Below are positions 24,136 to 33,421 of a stretch of 64,000 nt of DNA, piece after piece. Source of the stretch: JBBQWZ01 sp038210135 (GTDB lineage: Bacteria > Acidobacteriota > Terriglobia > Bryobacterales > Bryobacteraceae); contig JBBQWZ010000017.1 in the NCBI GenBank assembly GCA_038210135.1, positions 42,391 to 106,390 on the forward strand, written 5' to 3'. The position numbers and the translations under genes are program-made. The notes below the pieces were generated by a model, which saw only the letters and a program-made list of their open reading frames with translations, did no database searches and was not told where the DNA came from. Each line of letters begins with the position of its first letter. The first letter of the stretch is position 1.

Positions 24136-26265
24136 ATGAAACCCTTTCCCTTGGTCCCACTTTTAGCTATGACTGCGTCACTTTTTGCCGCCGACTCGAC
24201 CGTGAAGCCGCCTGTTGCGAAGATTGTCCCGAAGCAAATCACCCAGCATGGTGAAACGCGCACGGACAACTACTTCTGGCTGCGCGATCGCAAAGATCCA
24301 GATACCATTCCGTACCTCGAAGCGGAGAACCGTCACACCGAAGCGGTGATGAAGAACACCGATCAGCTGCAGTCGAAACTGTATGCGGAAATCCTTGGCC
24401 ACATCAAAGAGACGGACCTCAGCGTCCCCACGCGGCGGGGCGAATGTTTCTATTACACGCGGACCGAGAAGGGCCAGCAGTATCCCATTTACTGCCGGAA
24501 GAAAGCGGTGGCGGGCGCTTCCGGACTCGAGTGGAGCGAGACTTCGAAGGAAGAAGTTCTACTCAATGTGAATCAGTTGGCCGAAGGTCACAAGTATTTT
24601 CTCGTCGGCAATTTCGCTGTCAGTCCCAATCAGAAGATGGTCGCGTATTCGACCGACACCAGCGGCGACGAAGTGATGACGACGCGCGTCAAGGATCTTT
24701 CGACCGGCAAATTGCTGGCTGACAAGATCGATAACAGCTACTACACGATCGAGTGGGCCAACGATAACAAGACGTTTTTCTATACCGTCCTTGACGACGC
24801 CAAGCGCCCCTACAAAGTGTTCCGCCACACGCTGGGAACCAAGAAAGACGTTCTCGTCTATCACGAGACGGACCAGCGATATTCTCTGCAGATGGGCAAG
24901 ACGCGCAGCAAGAAATTTCTGCTGATCGAATTGTCCAGCGCGCTCACGTCGGAGGTTCGATTTCTCAGCGCGGATACGCCGCGCGGCAATTTCGAGCCGG
25001 TGATTCCCCGCCAGCAGGGCATCGAATATGACGCCGACCATCATGGCGACTACTTCTACATCCGCACCACGGATGGCGCGCCGGATTTCCGCGTCGTGCG
25101 CGCCCCTCTTGCGGATCGATCCAAGGCGAAATGGGAAGAGATTCTGCCCCCTCGTCCCGGCATCGCGGTCGATAATCTGGACACGTTCAAGGATTTCATG
25201 GTCGTCTGGGAGCGCCATCAAGGTCTGCCAAAGCTGCGGGTAATGGATCTGAAGAACGCCGGTTTCCACTACGTCAATTTCGAAGAGCCGACGTATGCCG
25301 TGGGCCCTTCCGGAAACACGGAGTTCGATACGCCGTTCGTGCGCTTCAGCTACGCCTCGATGGTGACGCCTGGATCCGTATTCGACTACAACATGTCCAC
25401 GCACAAGCGCGAGCTGAAAAAGCAGACCGAAGTGCCGAATTACGACTCCACGCAGTACGCGCAGGAACGCATCTACGCGACATCGCCGGATGGCGTCAAG
25501 GTGCCGATTTCACTGGTTTACAAAAAAGGCTTCGTGCAAAACGGCAAGGCTCCGGGATTCCTGTACGGATACGGTTCGTACGGAATCTCCACCGATCCGA
25601 CTTTTTCAGCCAGCCGTCTCGCCCTTCTGGATCGCGGTTTTATCTGCGCCATTGCGCACATTCGCGGCGGCGGCGACTTGGGAAAAAGCTGGCATGACGC
25701 CGGAAAGCTGCAGACCAAGCGGAACACGTTCATCGATTTCACGACCGCGGCGGAATATCTCGAAAAACAAAAGTACACGTCCGCCGACCGCATGGCGATC
25801 ATGGGCGGAAGCGCCGGCGGATTGCTGATGGGCGCGGTCGCCAACATGCGTCCCGACCTGTTCCGCGCGGTTGTCGCCAAGGTGCCGTTCGTTGACGTCA
25901 TGAATACGATGTCCGATGCTACGCTTCCGCTGACCGTTTCCGAGTACGAGGAGTGGGGCAATCCGGATGCGGATAAGAAGGCCTTCGACTACATGAAGAC
26001 CTATTCGCCCTACGAAAACGTCGATGGCAAGAAGACCTATCCCTGGATGCTGGTGACCGGCGGCTTGAACGATCCGCGCGTGTCGTATTGGGAGCCCGCG
26101 AAGTGGACCGCCTCCATGCGGGCGCTGCGCAAGGATACCAATCCTCTACTGCTCAAGATCCAAATGGGTAGCGGACACTTCGGATCCTCGGGCCGCTACG
26201 AGCAGATCAAAGAGACAGCTTTCGATTACTCTTTCATCCTGACGGCACTCGGAATCTCGCAATGA
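24136..26265 (+). CDS. Prolyl oligopeptidase, S9A family, exported
   Basis: 709 residues from the ATG at 24136, which has AGGAGAAGGA just upstream; the open frame that extends to 24016 is the macro-domain remnant. A signal peptide is present (MKPFPLVPLLAMTASLFAAD). Residues about 30-430 form the beta-propeller, the rest the hydrolase domain. Catalytic triad: Ser559 in GGSAGG, Asp646 in LNDPRV, His681 in GSGHFG. Periplasmic cleavage of short proline-containing peptides is expected. Its stop overlaps the next start (ATGA), so two S9 peptidases form an operon. Confidence 0.93.
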   Translation: MKPFPLVPLLAMTASLFAADSTVKPPVAKIVPKQITQHGETRTDNYFWLRDRKDPDTIPYLEAENRHTEAVMKNTDQLQSKLYAEILGHIKETDLSVPTRRGECFYYTRTEKGQQYPIYCRKKAVAGASGLEWSETSKEEVLLNVNQLAEGHKYFLVGNFAVSPNQKMVAYSTDTSGDEVMTTRVKDLSTGKLLADKIDNSYYTIEWANDNKTFFYTVLDDAKRPYKVFRHTLGTKKDVLVYHETDQRYSLQMGKTRSKKFLLIELSSALTSEVRFLSADTPRGNFEPVIPRQQGIEYDADHHGDYFYIRTTDGAPDFRVVRAPLADRSKAKWEEILPPRPGIAVDNLDTFKDFMVVWERHQGLPKLRVMDLKNAGFHYVNFEEPTYAVGPSGNTEFDTPFVRFSYASMVTPGSVFDYNMSTHKRELKKQTEVPNYDSTQYAQERIYATSPDGVKVPISLVYKKGFVQNGKAPGFLYGYGSYGISTDPTFSASRLALLDRGFICAIAHIRGGGDLGKSWHDAGKLQTKRNTFIDFTTAAEYLEKQKYTSADRMAIMGGSAGGLLMGAVANMRPDLFRAVVAKVPFVDVMNTMSDATLPLTVSEYEEWGNPDADKKAFDYMKTYSPYENVDGKKTYPWMLVTGGLNDPRVSYWEPAKWTASMRALRKDTNPLLLKIQMGSGHFGSSGRYEQIKETAFDYSFILTALGISQ

Positions 26266-28226
26266 AATCGATCGCTTTGTTCTTCTGCTTCGCAGCCGCT
26301 GTCTTCGCCCAAAGGCCGTTGACCGCGGAGGATACGCAGTCCGGCAAACAGATCGGAGAAGTGAAACTCTCGCCCGATGGCGCGCGCATAGCGTTCACTC
26401 TTACAACGCAGGACACCACGACATGGAAGTCGATGACGCAAGTGCTTTCCATGCCGGCAATGGGTGGCGAAGCGAAGCCGGTGCCTGGTATTCGAGAGAG
26501 CGCGAACACGCTCCGCTGGTCACCGGATAGCAAGAAGCTTGCCTATTTCGCTCTCGACGGTTCCGCCCAAGCCTTATTCGTCACCGACGTCGCATCCGGC
26601 AAACAGACCAGGGTCTGCGCGTATGATCACGGCAATTCCTACTTGCCGCATTCCGGCAATTCGCTTTCGTGGTCGCCGGATTCGAAGCAGTTGGCCTTCG
26701 CGGGGACGTTCGATCCGAAACCGGCGCCTGCGGATCCGATGGTCGTTACGCGCATTCTCTACAAGACGCGGACCTCCTATTCTGACAATCGAAGAACTCA
26801 CATCTACGTTGTTTCCGCGTCCGGCGGAACGCCCAAAGCGGCGACCTCCGGCAATTACGACGAGCACACCATCGATTGGGGCGGACGCGAAATAGTGTTC
26901 CTATCCAATCGCGAACGCGATCCCGATGCGAATTTCAATTACGACATTTTCGCCGTGACACCGACAGGCGGAATCCGCCAACTGACCCGGACTCCAGGCG
27001 TGGAAATGGATCCGCGCGTCTCTCCCGACGGCAAATGGATCGCCTACACTGCAACCAAACGGCGCGTCACCACGATCGATTCGATTGCCGAAGATGCCCA
27101 TGTTTGGGTGATCTCGTCGGACGGTGGCGAAGGGCGCGAAATCGGATCCGCCCTGGACCGACGCGCCGCGAATCCAGCCTGGTCGGCCGACAGCAAAGCC
27201 ATCTTCTTCACGGCCGGCGATCATGGCAAGACCGTCGTCTACAAAGTCTCCACAAGAAATGGCGATGTGAAGGCGGTTATCGACCGCAATGGCCAAGCGG
27301 GAAATATCAACCTCGCCAAGGACGGAGCGATCGTTCTCACCATGACGGATCCTGTCACGCCTGGCGAGCTCTTCCGCGCGCCGTTGACCGGACCCGCGCA
27401 GCAACTGACGTCTTTCAACGTCGAGCGTGCAAAAGGCCTGCTATTCACGCAGCCAGAGCTGATCTCCTATTCGAGCTTTGACGGCACAACGGTCGAGGGT
27501 TTCTTTTATCCCGCTCTGAATCCCGCGCCCGGCGCGAAGCAGCCGATGATCCTGACGGTTCACGGCGGTCCGCATGGCGCGAATGGGTGGGCCTTCAATC
27601 CGACGGCGCAATTTTACGCCGGACGCGGCTACGCCGTGCTGGCGCTGAATCCGCGCGGAAGCAACGGCTACGGCCAGAAGTTTTCCGATGGCAGCCTGAA
27701 TAACTGGGGCGGTGGCGACTACAAGGACCTGATGGCCGGCGTGGACTACGTGCTGAAGACGCATCCCGAGATCGACGCGAATCGACTGGGCGTTACCGGC
27801 GGCAGCTACGGCGGTTTCATGACCAACTGGATCGTTACGCAGACTCCGCGATTCAAAGGCGCTGTCGCCGTCGCCAGCGTCTCGAATCTGGTCAGCTTCT
27901 ACGCGACGTCTCTCTACCAGGATCTCGTGCATCAGGAGTTTAACGGCTATCCCTGGGATAACTACGAACTGCTTTGGAAGTGGTCGCCCATGGCGCACAT
28001 CAAGAACGTCACCACTCCGTTGCTACTGATTCATGGCGAACTCGACAACGACGTCCACATCGCCCAAGCCGAGGAAATGTATACGGGCCTCCGTCAGCGC
28101 GGCGTCGAAGCGATGCTAGTCCGCTACCCGAGGGAGGGCCACGGTTTCCGCGAGGCAAAGCACCGCGTCGATTCTCTAACCCGGACCATCGACTGGATGG
28201 ACCAGCACGTGAAGTCCATTAAATAA
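26262..28226 (+). CDS. S9C-family acylaminoacyl-peptidase-like protein, exported
   Basis: 654 residues. Signal peptide MKSIALFFCFAAAVFAQ. WD40-like propeller repeats (LSPDGARIAF, WSPDSKKLAYF, SPDGKWIAY) fill residues 35-380, followed by the alpha/beta-hydrolase domain. Triad: Ser515 in GGSYGG, Asp595 in GELDNDV, His627 in REGHGF. It removes residues or dipeptides from peptides in the periplasm. It overlaps the upstream S9A gene by four bases (ATGA) and is therefore translationally coupled. Confidence 0.93.
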   Translation: MKSIALFFCFAAAVFAQRPLTAEDTQSGKQIGEVKLSPDGARIAFTLTTQDTTTWKSMTQVLSMPAMGGEAKPVPGIRESANTLRWSPDSKKLAYFALDGSAQALFVTDVASGKQTRVCAYDHGNSYLPHSGNSLSWSPDSKQLAFAGTFDPKPAPADPMVVTRILYKTRTSYSDNRRTHIYVVSASGGTPKAATSGNYDEHTIDWGGREIVFLSNRERDPDANFNYDIFAVTPTGGIRQLTRTPGVEMDPRVSPDGKWIAYTATKRRVTTIDSIAEDAHVWVISSDGGEGREIGSALDRRAANPAWSADSKAIFFTAGDHGKTVVYKVSTRNGDVKAVIDRNGQAGNINLAKDGAIVLTMTDPVTPGELFRAPLTGPAQQLTSFNVERAKGLLFTQPELISYSSFDGTTVEGFFYPALNPAPGAKQPMILTVHGGPHGANGWAFNPTAQFYAGRGYAVLALNPRGSNGYGQKFSDGSLNNWGGGDYKDLMAGVDYVLKTHPEIDANRLGVTGGSYGGFMTNWIVTQTPRFKGAVAVASVSNLVSFYATSLYQDLVHQEFNGYPWDNYELLWKWSPMAHIKNVTTPLLLIHGELDNDVHIAQAEEMYTGLRQRGVEAMLVRYPREGHGFREAKHRVDSLTRTIDWMDQHVKSIK

Positions 28227-28277
28227 GGCGAAACCCGCATTGCCCACCGCGGGCGGAAGCCTTACTGTGGAATTACG

Positions 28278-28871
28278 ATGCGGCCCGCCGCCTTTAATTA
28301 CTACGATCTGCTGCAGATCAGCCCCCACGCCGAAGGGGAAACCGTCGAGCGCGTGTATCGCATTTTTGCGAAACGCTATCATCCCGATAATCCCGTCACA
28401 GGCGATGCGGAGCGCTTTGTTCGTCTTACCGAGGCTTACGAAACGCTTCGCGATCCGGTTCGGCGCTCGGCGTACGACAAACAATTCGAGGTCGAGCAGA
28501 CGCAGGCGCTGACGATCTTCCTGAGTAAAGAATTTACAGATGGCATCGAAGCGGAATCCAAGATTCGCATCGGCCTCCTGTGCCTGCTTTATTCGAAACG
28601 CCGCGCAAATCCTGATTTCGCCGCGCTCTCGTTGCTGGATCTCGAGAACCTCATGGCCTTTCCGCGCGAACATCTGTTGTTCGCTATTTGGTACCTCAAA
28701 GCGAAGAAGTTGATCATGCAGGACGACCGATCGAGCTTCATCATTACCGCGGATGGAGCTGACTTCCTTGAAAGCCAACTGCCGACCAACGAAATCCTGT
28801 ATAAGATTTATCGCGCGTCCGAGACCGGGCTGATGGTGTTCCCCAAACAGCTCAGCCAGAAAAACAAATAG
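28278..28871 (+). CDS. J-domain (DnaJ-like) protein
   Basis: 197 residues. The N-terminal J domain (about residues 5-70) contains YYDLLQISPHAEGETVERVYR, the essential HPD tripeptide in KRYHPDNPV, and DPVRRSAYDKQF. No Gly/Phe or zinc region follows; instead a C-terminal helical region (about 90-190) with a winged-helix-like appearance (LWYLKAKKLI..ITADGADFL). It would act as a co-chaperone of DnaK for a specific client, unknown. Separated by 31 nt from the DUF3467 gene. Confidence 0.88.
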   Translation: MRPAAFNYYDLLQISPHAEGETVERVYRIFAKRYHPDNPVTGDAERFVRLTEAYETLRDPVRRSAYDKQFEVEQTQALTIFLSKEFTDGIEAESKIRIGLLCLLYSKRRANPDFAALSLLDLENLMAFPREHLLFAIWYLKAKKLIMQDDRSSFIITADGADFLESQLPTNEILYKIYRASETGLMVFPKQLSQKNK

Positions 28872-28890
28872 CGCGCCGCGGCGACTGAGG

Positions 28891-28896
28891 TAGCCT
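28891..28896 (+). promoter_or_regulatory. -10-like TAGCCT, leaderless-type spacing
   Basis: TAGCCT ends 6 nt before the ATG at 28903. No ribosome site lies between and no clear -35 is seen. Confidence 0.3.
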
Positions 28897-28902
28897 AATC
28901 GT

Positions 28903-29199
28903 ATGTCCCCTCAACCACAGCAGCCCCGGCTGCAGCTCGTCAACGGTCCGGATTATCGCGAAGGATACGCGAACAGCGTCCAGATCCGGATGAGTCTCTG
29001 GGACTTCTGTCTCAGCTTCGGCGTTATGAATCAAACCACGGCCGATTTGGTGACCATTCAGGCCTTCCAAGGCATCTATCTCAGTCCGCAGCAGGCGAAA
29101 GCGCTCGCGAATATGCTAAATCAGAACGTCGCGCAATACGAATCCACGTTCGGCGAAATCCGGCTGGGACCGCACGCGCCGGAAGCCGTCATTCAGTAA
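28903..29199 (+). CDS. DUF3467 family protein
   Basis: 98 residues. The pattern YANSVQIRMSLWDFCLSFG in the N-terminal half and YLSPQQAKALANMLNQNVAQYESTFGEI in the C-terminal half match DUF3467, a small cytosolic protein family of unknown function. No signal peptide. Possible leaderless mRNA (TAGCCT 6 nt upstream). The next gene starts 26 nt downstream on the same strand. Confidence 0.82.
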   Translation: MSPQPQQPRLQLVNGPDYREGYANSVQIRMSLWDFCLSFGVMNQTTADLVTIQAFQGIYLSPQQAKALANMLNQNVAQYESTFGEIRLGPHAPEAVIQ

Positions 29200-29225
29200 T
29201 CGATCTGCGAAGAAGTCTGCACTCG

Positions 29226-30653
29226 ATGCGCTATTTGGACGCCGTGCGCCCGTGGGCTTTCTGCTTCGCGCTTCTCGTTGCACTCCATTTTTCGCTACTG
29301 AGTCTCCCCTTTTTCTGGGACGAACTCGGGCAGTTCATTCCCGCGTCACTCGACATCCTGCGAGACGGGGCCTGGGTTCCGCGAATGACTACGCCGAACG
29401 TCCATCCGCCCGCTGTGATGGCATACCTCGCACTGGTCTGGAAGATCTTTGGCTATTCAATTTCCATCACGAGAGTCGGTATGCTCGCCATCGCCGGCCT
29501 TGCACTTGCGTCCACGGCCGGTTTAGCTAAGCGGCTTGGAGTCTCGTCTTCTTGGACCGCTGCCTTCCTGCTAGTCACACCGCTGTTCTTCACGCAAGCG
29601 ATGATGGCGCAGCTCGACATGCCGGCGATGGCGCTGACGACGACTGCGTTGGTCCTGTTTCTGGACCGCCGATTCGCTTTGTGCGCCGCCTGCTGCACGC
29701 TGCTCGTATTGACGAAAGAAACCAGTATCGTCGCTCCGGTCGTATTCGCCGCGTGGTTATGGCACGAGGGACGCCGCCGCGAATCCGCCTACTTCCTTGC
29801 CCCTGTGATTGCCCTGGGAGCGTGGCTCCTGATCCTCCGCGCCGCTACCGGAAACTTCCTCGGAGATTCGCAGTTTGCGCAGTACAACATTGGATACGCG
29901 CTCCACCCTGTACGCGCCCTCTTTGCGATCCTTCGCCGGATTTTCTATCTGTTTTTCGCCGACTTCCGATGGATCGGCACGTTGCCTCTGGTCTACGTAT
30001 GGTGGAAATCGCGCGCGGCAACGAAGCCCACACCAACTTCCGCCTGGACCCTGTGCCTGGCATTCGCGGCATTGCAGGCCCTCGCCGTCACCCTGCTTGG
30101 CGGAGCCGCTCTCGAAAGATACCTGCTCCCCATTTTTCCGATTCTTTGCGCGGCATTCGCCTCGATTCCGAGGATCTGGATTCGGCTCGCTCTTCTCGCC
30201 GGACTGATCGTCAGCAACTTCTGGGCGCCCCCGTACCCGTTTCCGTTCGAGAACAATTTAGCGGTGGTGGATTTCGTCCGGCTCCAGCAGGACGCTGCCA
30301 GCTACATCGAGACGAACTACGCGAATCAGGCGATTGCTTCGGCGTGGCCATTTACCGATGCCATTCGGCGTCCCGAATTCGGCTACGTCTCAAGGCCGGT
30401 GACCGCGGTCGAATCGCGCGACTTCGGCGCGTCGACGTTCGATCCGCGGCAAGCGAATGTTGCCGTGGTCTACACCCGCGTCTGGCCCGGCGGCTTGCTG
30501 CCGATTCTCAGCCCGATGATGCGGCGTTACTACGGGTACGATGCGCCGGTGACGGGCGCGGACTTGGCGCATCGCCAGTTCCACCTAATCCGCCAGTTTG
30601 AACGCGGCGGCCAGCAGGCGGAAGTGTACGTGCGAGACGGCGTCCGCCCATAA
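29226..30653 (+). CDS. GT39/GT83-like polytopic membrane glycosyltransferase
   Basis: 475 residues with about 10 hydrophobic segments. The first periplasmic loop has the acidic pair in FFWDELGQF (about 30-38), the expected site of the catalytic Asp/Glu in protein O-mannosyltransferase/ArnT families, followed by TTPNVHPPAVMAYLA. The C-terminal 120 residues are soluble. It would move a sugar from a polyprenyl-phosphate donor to an acceptor on the outer face of the inner membrane; acceptor unknown. It converges on glnD. Confidence 0.8.
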   Translation: MRYLDAVRPWAFCFALLVALHFSLLSLPFFWDELGQFIPASLDILRDGAWVPRMTTPNVHPPAVMAYLALVWKIFGYSISITRVGMLAIAGLALASTAGLAKRLGVSSSWTAAFLLVTPLFFTQAMMAQLDMPAMALTTTALVLFLDRRFALCAACCTLLVLTKETSIVAPVVFAAWLWHEGRRRESAYFLAPVIALGAWLLILRAATGNFLGDSQFAQYNIGYALHPVRALFAILRRIFYLFFADFRWIGTLPLVYVWWKSRAATKPTPTSAWTLCLAFAALQALAVTLLGGAALERYLLPIFPILCAAFASIPRIWIRLALLAGLIVSNFWAPPYPFPFENNLAVVDFVRLQQDAASYIETNYANQAIASAWPFTDAIRRPEFGYVSRPVTAVESRDFGASTFDPRQANVAVVYTRVWPGGLLPILSPMMRRYYGYDAPVTGADLAHRQFHLIRQFERGGQQAEVYVRDGVRP

Positions 30654-30725
30654 AACCCACGGTTTACCGGCTCAGCCGATGGTGAATTGGTGGATGAGAT
30701 CGTTCAGAAACAACGTCGGCCTAGC

Positions 30726-33047
30726 TTAGGCGCCCAAGACCGAAAGCAGCGACTCGCGGAGTACCGCCTCGTCAGCGGACGGAACTTTGCCGCCATTCCA
30801 AGTCACGTAAAAGACGTCCAGCGCCTTATGCGCTTCGGTGTCGATCAAGACGACATCGATGCTGCATCCCGCGGCCGTCAGCGTTCGCGCGACGTCATAC
30901 AGCAAACCTGGCCGGTCCTGGGCCGTAATCTCGATGAGCGTGGCGTGCGAAGACGCTTCCTGGTCAAACGATACTCGCGCGGCCACTGCTGCTTTGCGGC
31001 TCGGAAGAATAGGTCGCGGACGGCCGCGAAGCAAATGATCGAGGTCGACTTTGCCCAGCACAACCCTCTCGATGACATCCAACAGCCGCTCGTCTTCCCC
31101 CGGATTCAACTCGAGCGTCCGGATCGGATCCGCAAACGCAAACGAGTCGAGCACCTGCCCCTGATTGTTGGCGAAGGCCTCCGCCTTGAGGATGTTCATC
31201 CCAAATCCCGCCAACGCTCCGGCCACCTTCGCGAACAGCGCGGGCCGATCCTGCGTCATCATGCGGAGCCGGTAAATTCCGCGTTCCTGTTCGAGCGAGA
31301 GCGCGATGCCTCTTTCCTTGGCCTTTGCGGCTAACTCCGCGTCCGAGGCGATCTCTTCGGTCGAATGTGTCCGCAGATAGCGCGTCGGAAAGCCTTCGAG
31401 AAAGGCAGGCCGGCCCGCGCCCTGATGAATGCGTTCTGTCTCCAACTCGCGAGTCAACTCGTGATTTGCCGCAAGATACGCTCGCCAAAGCTGTTCGCGC
31501 TTCCACGGACTCATGGCGGTCGGATGCACTGCGCTGATGTCGGCATACGTAACCAGCGTCAACAGCTTCAGTTTCTCGACAGTCTCGACGCGATCGGCCA
31601 GCAGCCTCGCTGTTTCGCGATCATCCAGATCGCGAGAGTTCATGATGGTCGAGATTTCGAGGTGGCGGGCAACCAGGAAACGGATATGGGCCCGCTGCGC
31701 AGGCGGAATTTGCAAGCGCTCAAAAATTCCCTCCGCCAGCCGCTGCGATTCCGTGACATGATTTCCGCCGCCCTTGCCGATATCGTGCAGCAGCAGCGAA
31801 AACCGCAGCAGAGCGCCATCTTCGATTTCGCTCATAAGATTGCCGAACCGCCCATCATCGATGTGATCGAAGGATTCGATCGCGACGATGGTATGTTCAT
31901 CCACCGAATACCGGTGATGGAAATCACGGACGACCAGGTATTCAATATTCAGCCACTCGGGAAGCACTCGCGCCAGCATGTCGCTGGCCTGCATCGCGCG
32001 CAGAGCGGCCAAGGCGTGGCGCGCGCCGAGGATTTCTTTCCAATCGTTCCACGTGATCTCGACAGCCGGAGGATTTGCCGTCAGCCGCCGGATCGTATCC
32101 GGAGCCAGACGGATCCCGTGACGCGCGACAAACAGGAACAGCCGGATCAACAGCCGCGGATCATCTTCGAGCGCGCGCGGATGCCGCAGATAGACGCGTT
32201 CCTTTGAAACCGTAAATTCGGAATTCGACAGCCGGGAAATCCGGTCTCGAAATTGGGAAAGCAGTCCGCTTGCCGCCGACTCCACCGTCTCCAGTTTGAG
32301 AATCAGCGCGCGATAGACAGCGCGGGCGTGGCGATAATAACTCCGCATCAACTCGGCGGGGCGTCCGCTGATGTGATCCTGCGCGTCGAAATTCAGGATG
32401 TTCTGGTCGCGGCCCGCCAACGTATGCAGCCGCGTGCGGATTCCGCTCAGGAATTCGCGAGCCGCTGTCAGGTCGCCGTCTTCGTCCTCAGCTCCTAGCT
32501 TTCGCAGCCAGTGGATCACCTGCAAATCACGCAATCCACCCGGACCATCTTTAATGTTTGGCTCGAGGTGGTAGATGGAATTCTGAAATTTTCCGTGACG
32601 CAACCGCGTGATGGCGGCGAGCCGTTTTTGTACCGCCAAACGCTGCCCACGCAGGAATTGCGGCATCCGCTCTTCGAGGCGCGCGTCCAAGCCGGCGTCG
32701 CCCGCAAGAAAGCGGCGGTCTAACAAGCTGATCGCGAACTCAACGTTATTTTCGTCGAGCGTTAGGCATTCCTCGAGCGTATGCACCGAATGGCTGACGC
32801 GCATGCCAGCGTCCCACAGTAATTGCAGGAAACGCGAAACCTCTTCGCGGATCGGTGCGGTCAGCCGCTCGTACTCGACGAGTAATAAAATATCGACGTC
32901 CGAAAAAGGATACAGGTCGCCGCGGCCGAATCCGCCCACGGCCAATAAGGCGATCCCTTCGGGAAACTTGCCGACGATGGCATCGGCAAATGCCGCGCGC
33001 ACCTGCGCCTCGATAAACGACGCACGGCTGGGAGCAACTGCGGTCAT
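30726..33047 (-). CDS. glnD: [Protein-PII] uridylyltransferase / uridylyl-removing enzyme
   Basis: 773 residues, a little shorter than proteobacterial GlnD at the N-terminus. Nucleotidyltransferase motif GGFGRGDLYPFSDVDILL (38-55; Asp50 and Asp52 bind metal), the GlnD linker domain, HD hydrolase domain (HDIGKGGGNH about 418-427) and two C-terminal ACT domains (YRLRMMTQDRPALFAKVAGAL and LIEITAQDRPGLLYDVARTL) that sense glutamine. It adds UMP to PII under low glutamine and removes it under high. Last gene of amtB-PII-glnD, 6 nt after PII. Confidence 0.95.
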   Translation of the reverse strand: MTAVAPSRASFIEAQVRAAFADAIVGKFPEGIALLAVGGFGRGDLYPFSDVDILLLVEYERLTAPIREEVSRFLQLLWDAGMRVSHSVHTLEECLTLDENNVEFAISLLDRRFLAGDAGLDARLEERMPQFLRGQRLAVQKRLAAITRLRHGKFQNSIYHLEPNIKDGPGGLRDLQVIHWLRKLGAEDEDGDLTAAREFLSGIRTRLHTLAGRDQNILNFDAQDHISGRPAELMRSYYRHARAVYRALILKLETVESAASGLLSQFRDRISRLSNSEFTVSKERVYLRHPRALEDDPRLLIRLFLFVARHGIRLAPDTIRRLTANPPAVEITWNDWKEILGARHALAALRAMQASDMLARVLPEWLNIEYLVVRDFHHRYSVDEHTIVAIESFDHIDDGRFGNLMSEIEDGALLRFSLLLHDIGKGGGNHVTESQRLAEGIFERLQIPPAQRAHIRFLVARHLEISTIMNSRDLDDRETARLLADRVETVEKLKLLTLVTYADISAVHPTAMSPWKREQLWRAYLAANHELTRELETERIHQGAGRPAFLEGFPTRYLRTHSTEEIASDAELAAKAKERGIALSLEQERGIYRLRMMTQDRPALFAKVAGALAGFGMNILKAEAFANNQGQVLDSFAFADPIRTLELNPGEDERLLDVIERVVLGKVDLDHLLRGRPRPILPSRKAAVAARVSFDQEASSHATLIEITAQDRPGLLYDVARTLTAAGCSIDVVLIDTEAHKALDVFYVTWNGGKVPSADEAVLRESLLSVLGA

Positions 33048-33053
33048 GAAACC

Positions 33054-33392
33054 CTAGAGCGCTGATGCTCCGCGATCGCCATTGCGAATGCGGATCGCAT
33101 CAAGCACGTCGAACACGAAAATCTTTCCGTCGCCGATCTTGCCCGTGCGCGCTGAATTCGTCAACACGGTTAGCACTTCTTCGAGCCGTGCGTCCTGGAT
33201 CACCAGTTCGAGCTTGATCTTCGGCAGCAGGTCCACCTGGTATTCCATGCCCCGGTAGATTTCCTTGTGCCCCTTCTGCCGCCCATGCCCACGGACTTCG
33301 GCGATCGTCATGCCGTCCACGCCGATGCCCTTCAGTGCTTCCTTTACTTCTTCCAGTTTGTGCGGTTGGATGATCGCTTCAAGTTTTTTCAT
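33054..33392 (-). CDS. glnB/glnK: PII nitrogen regulatory protein
   Basis: 112 residues, standard PII length. MKKLEAIIQPHKLEEVKEAL start, T-loop with EIYRGMEYQVDLLPK including Tyr51 (the uridylylation site), and the C-terminal signature TGKIGDGKIFVFDVLDAIRIR. It binds ATP/ADP and 2-oxoglutarate and blocks AmtB when unmodified. Adjacency to amtB suggests a GlnK role. It lies 29 nt after amtB and 6 nt before glnD. Confidence 0.96.
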   Translation of the reverse strand: MKKLEAIIQPHKLEEVKEALKGIGVDGMTIAEVRGHGRQKGHKEIYRGMEYQVDLLPKIKLELVIQDARLEEVLTVLTNSARTGKIGDGKIFVFDVLDAIRIRNGDRGASAL

Positions 33393-33421
33393 GGGAAGAT
33401 CCGCAGTTCAGAGACAATCTG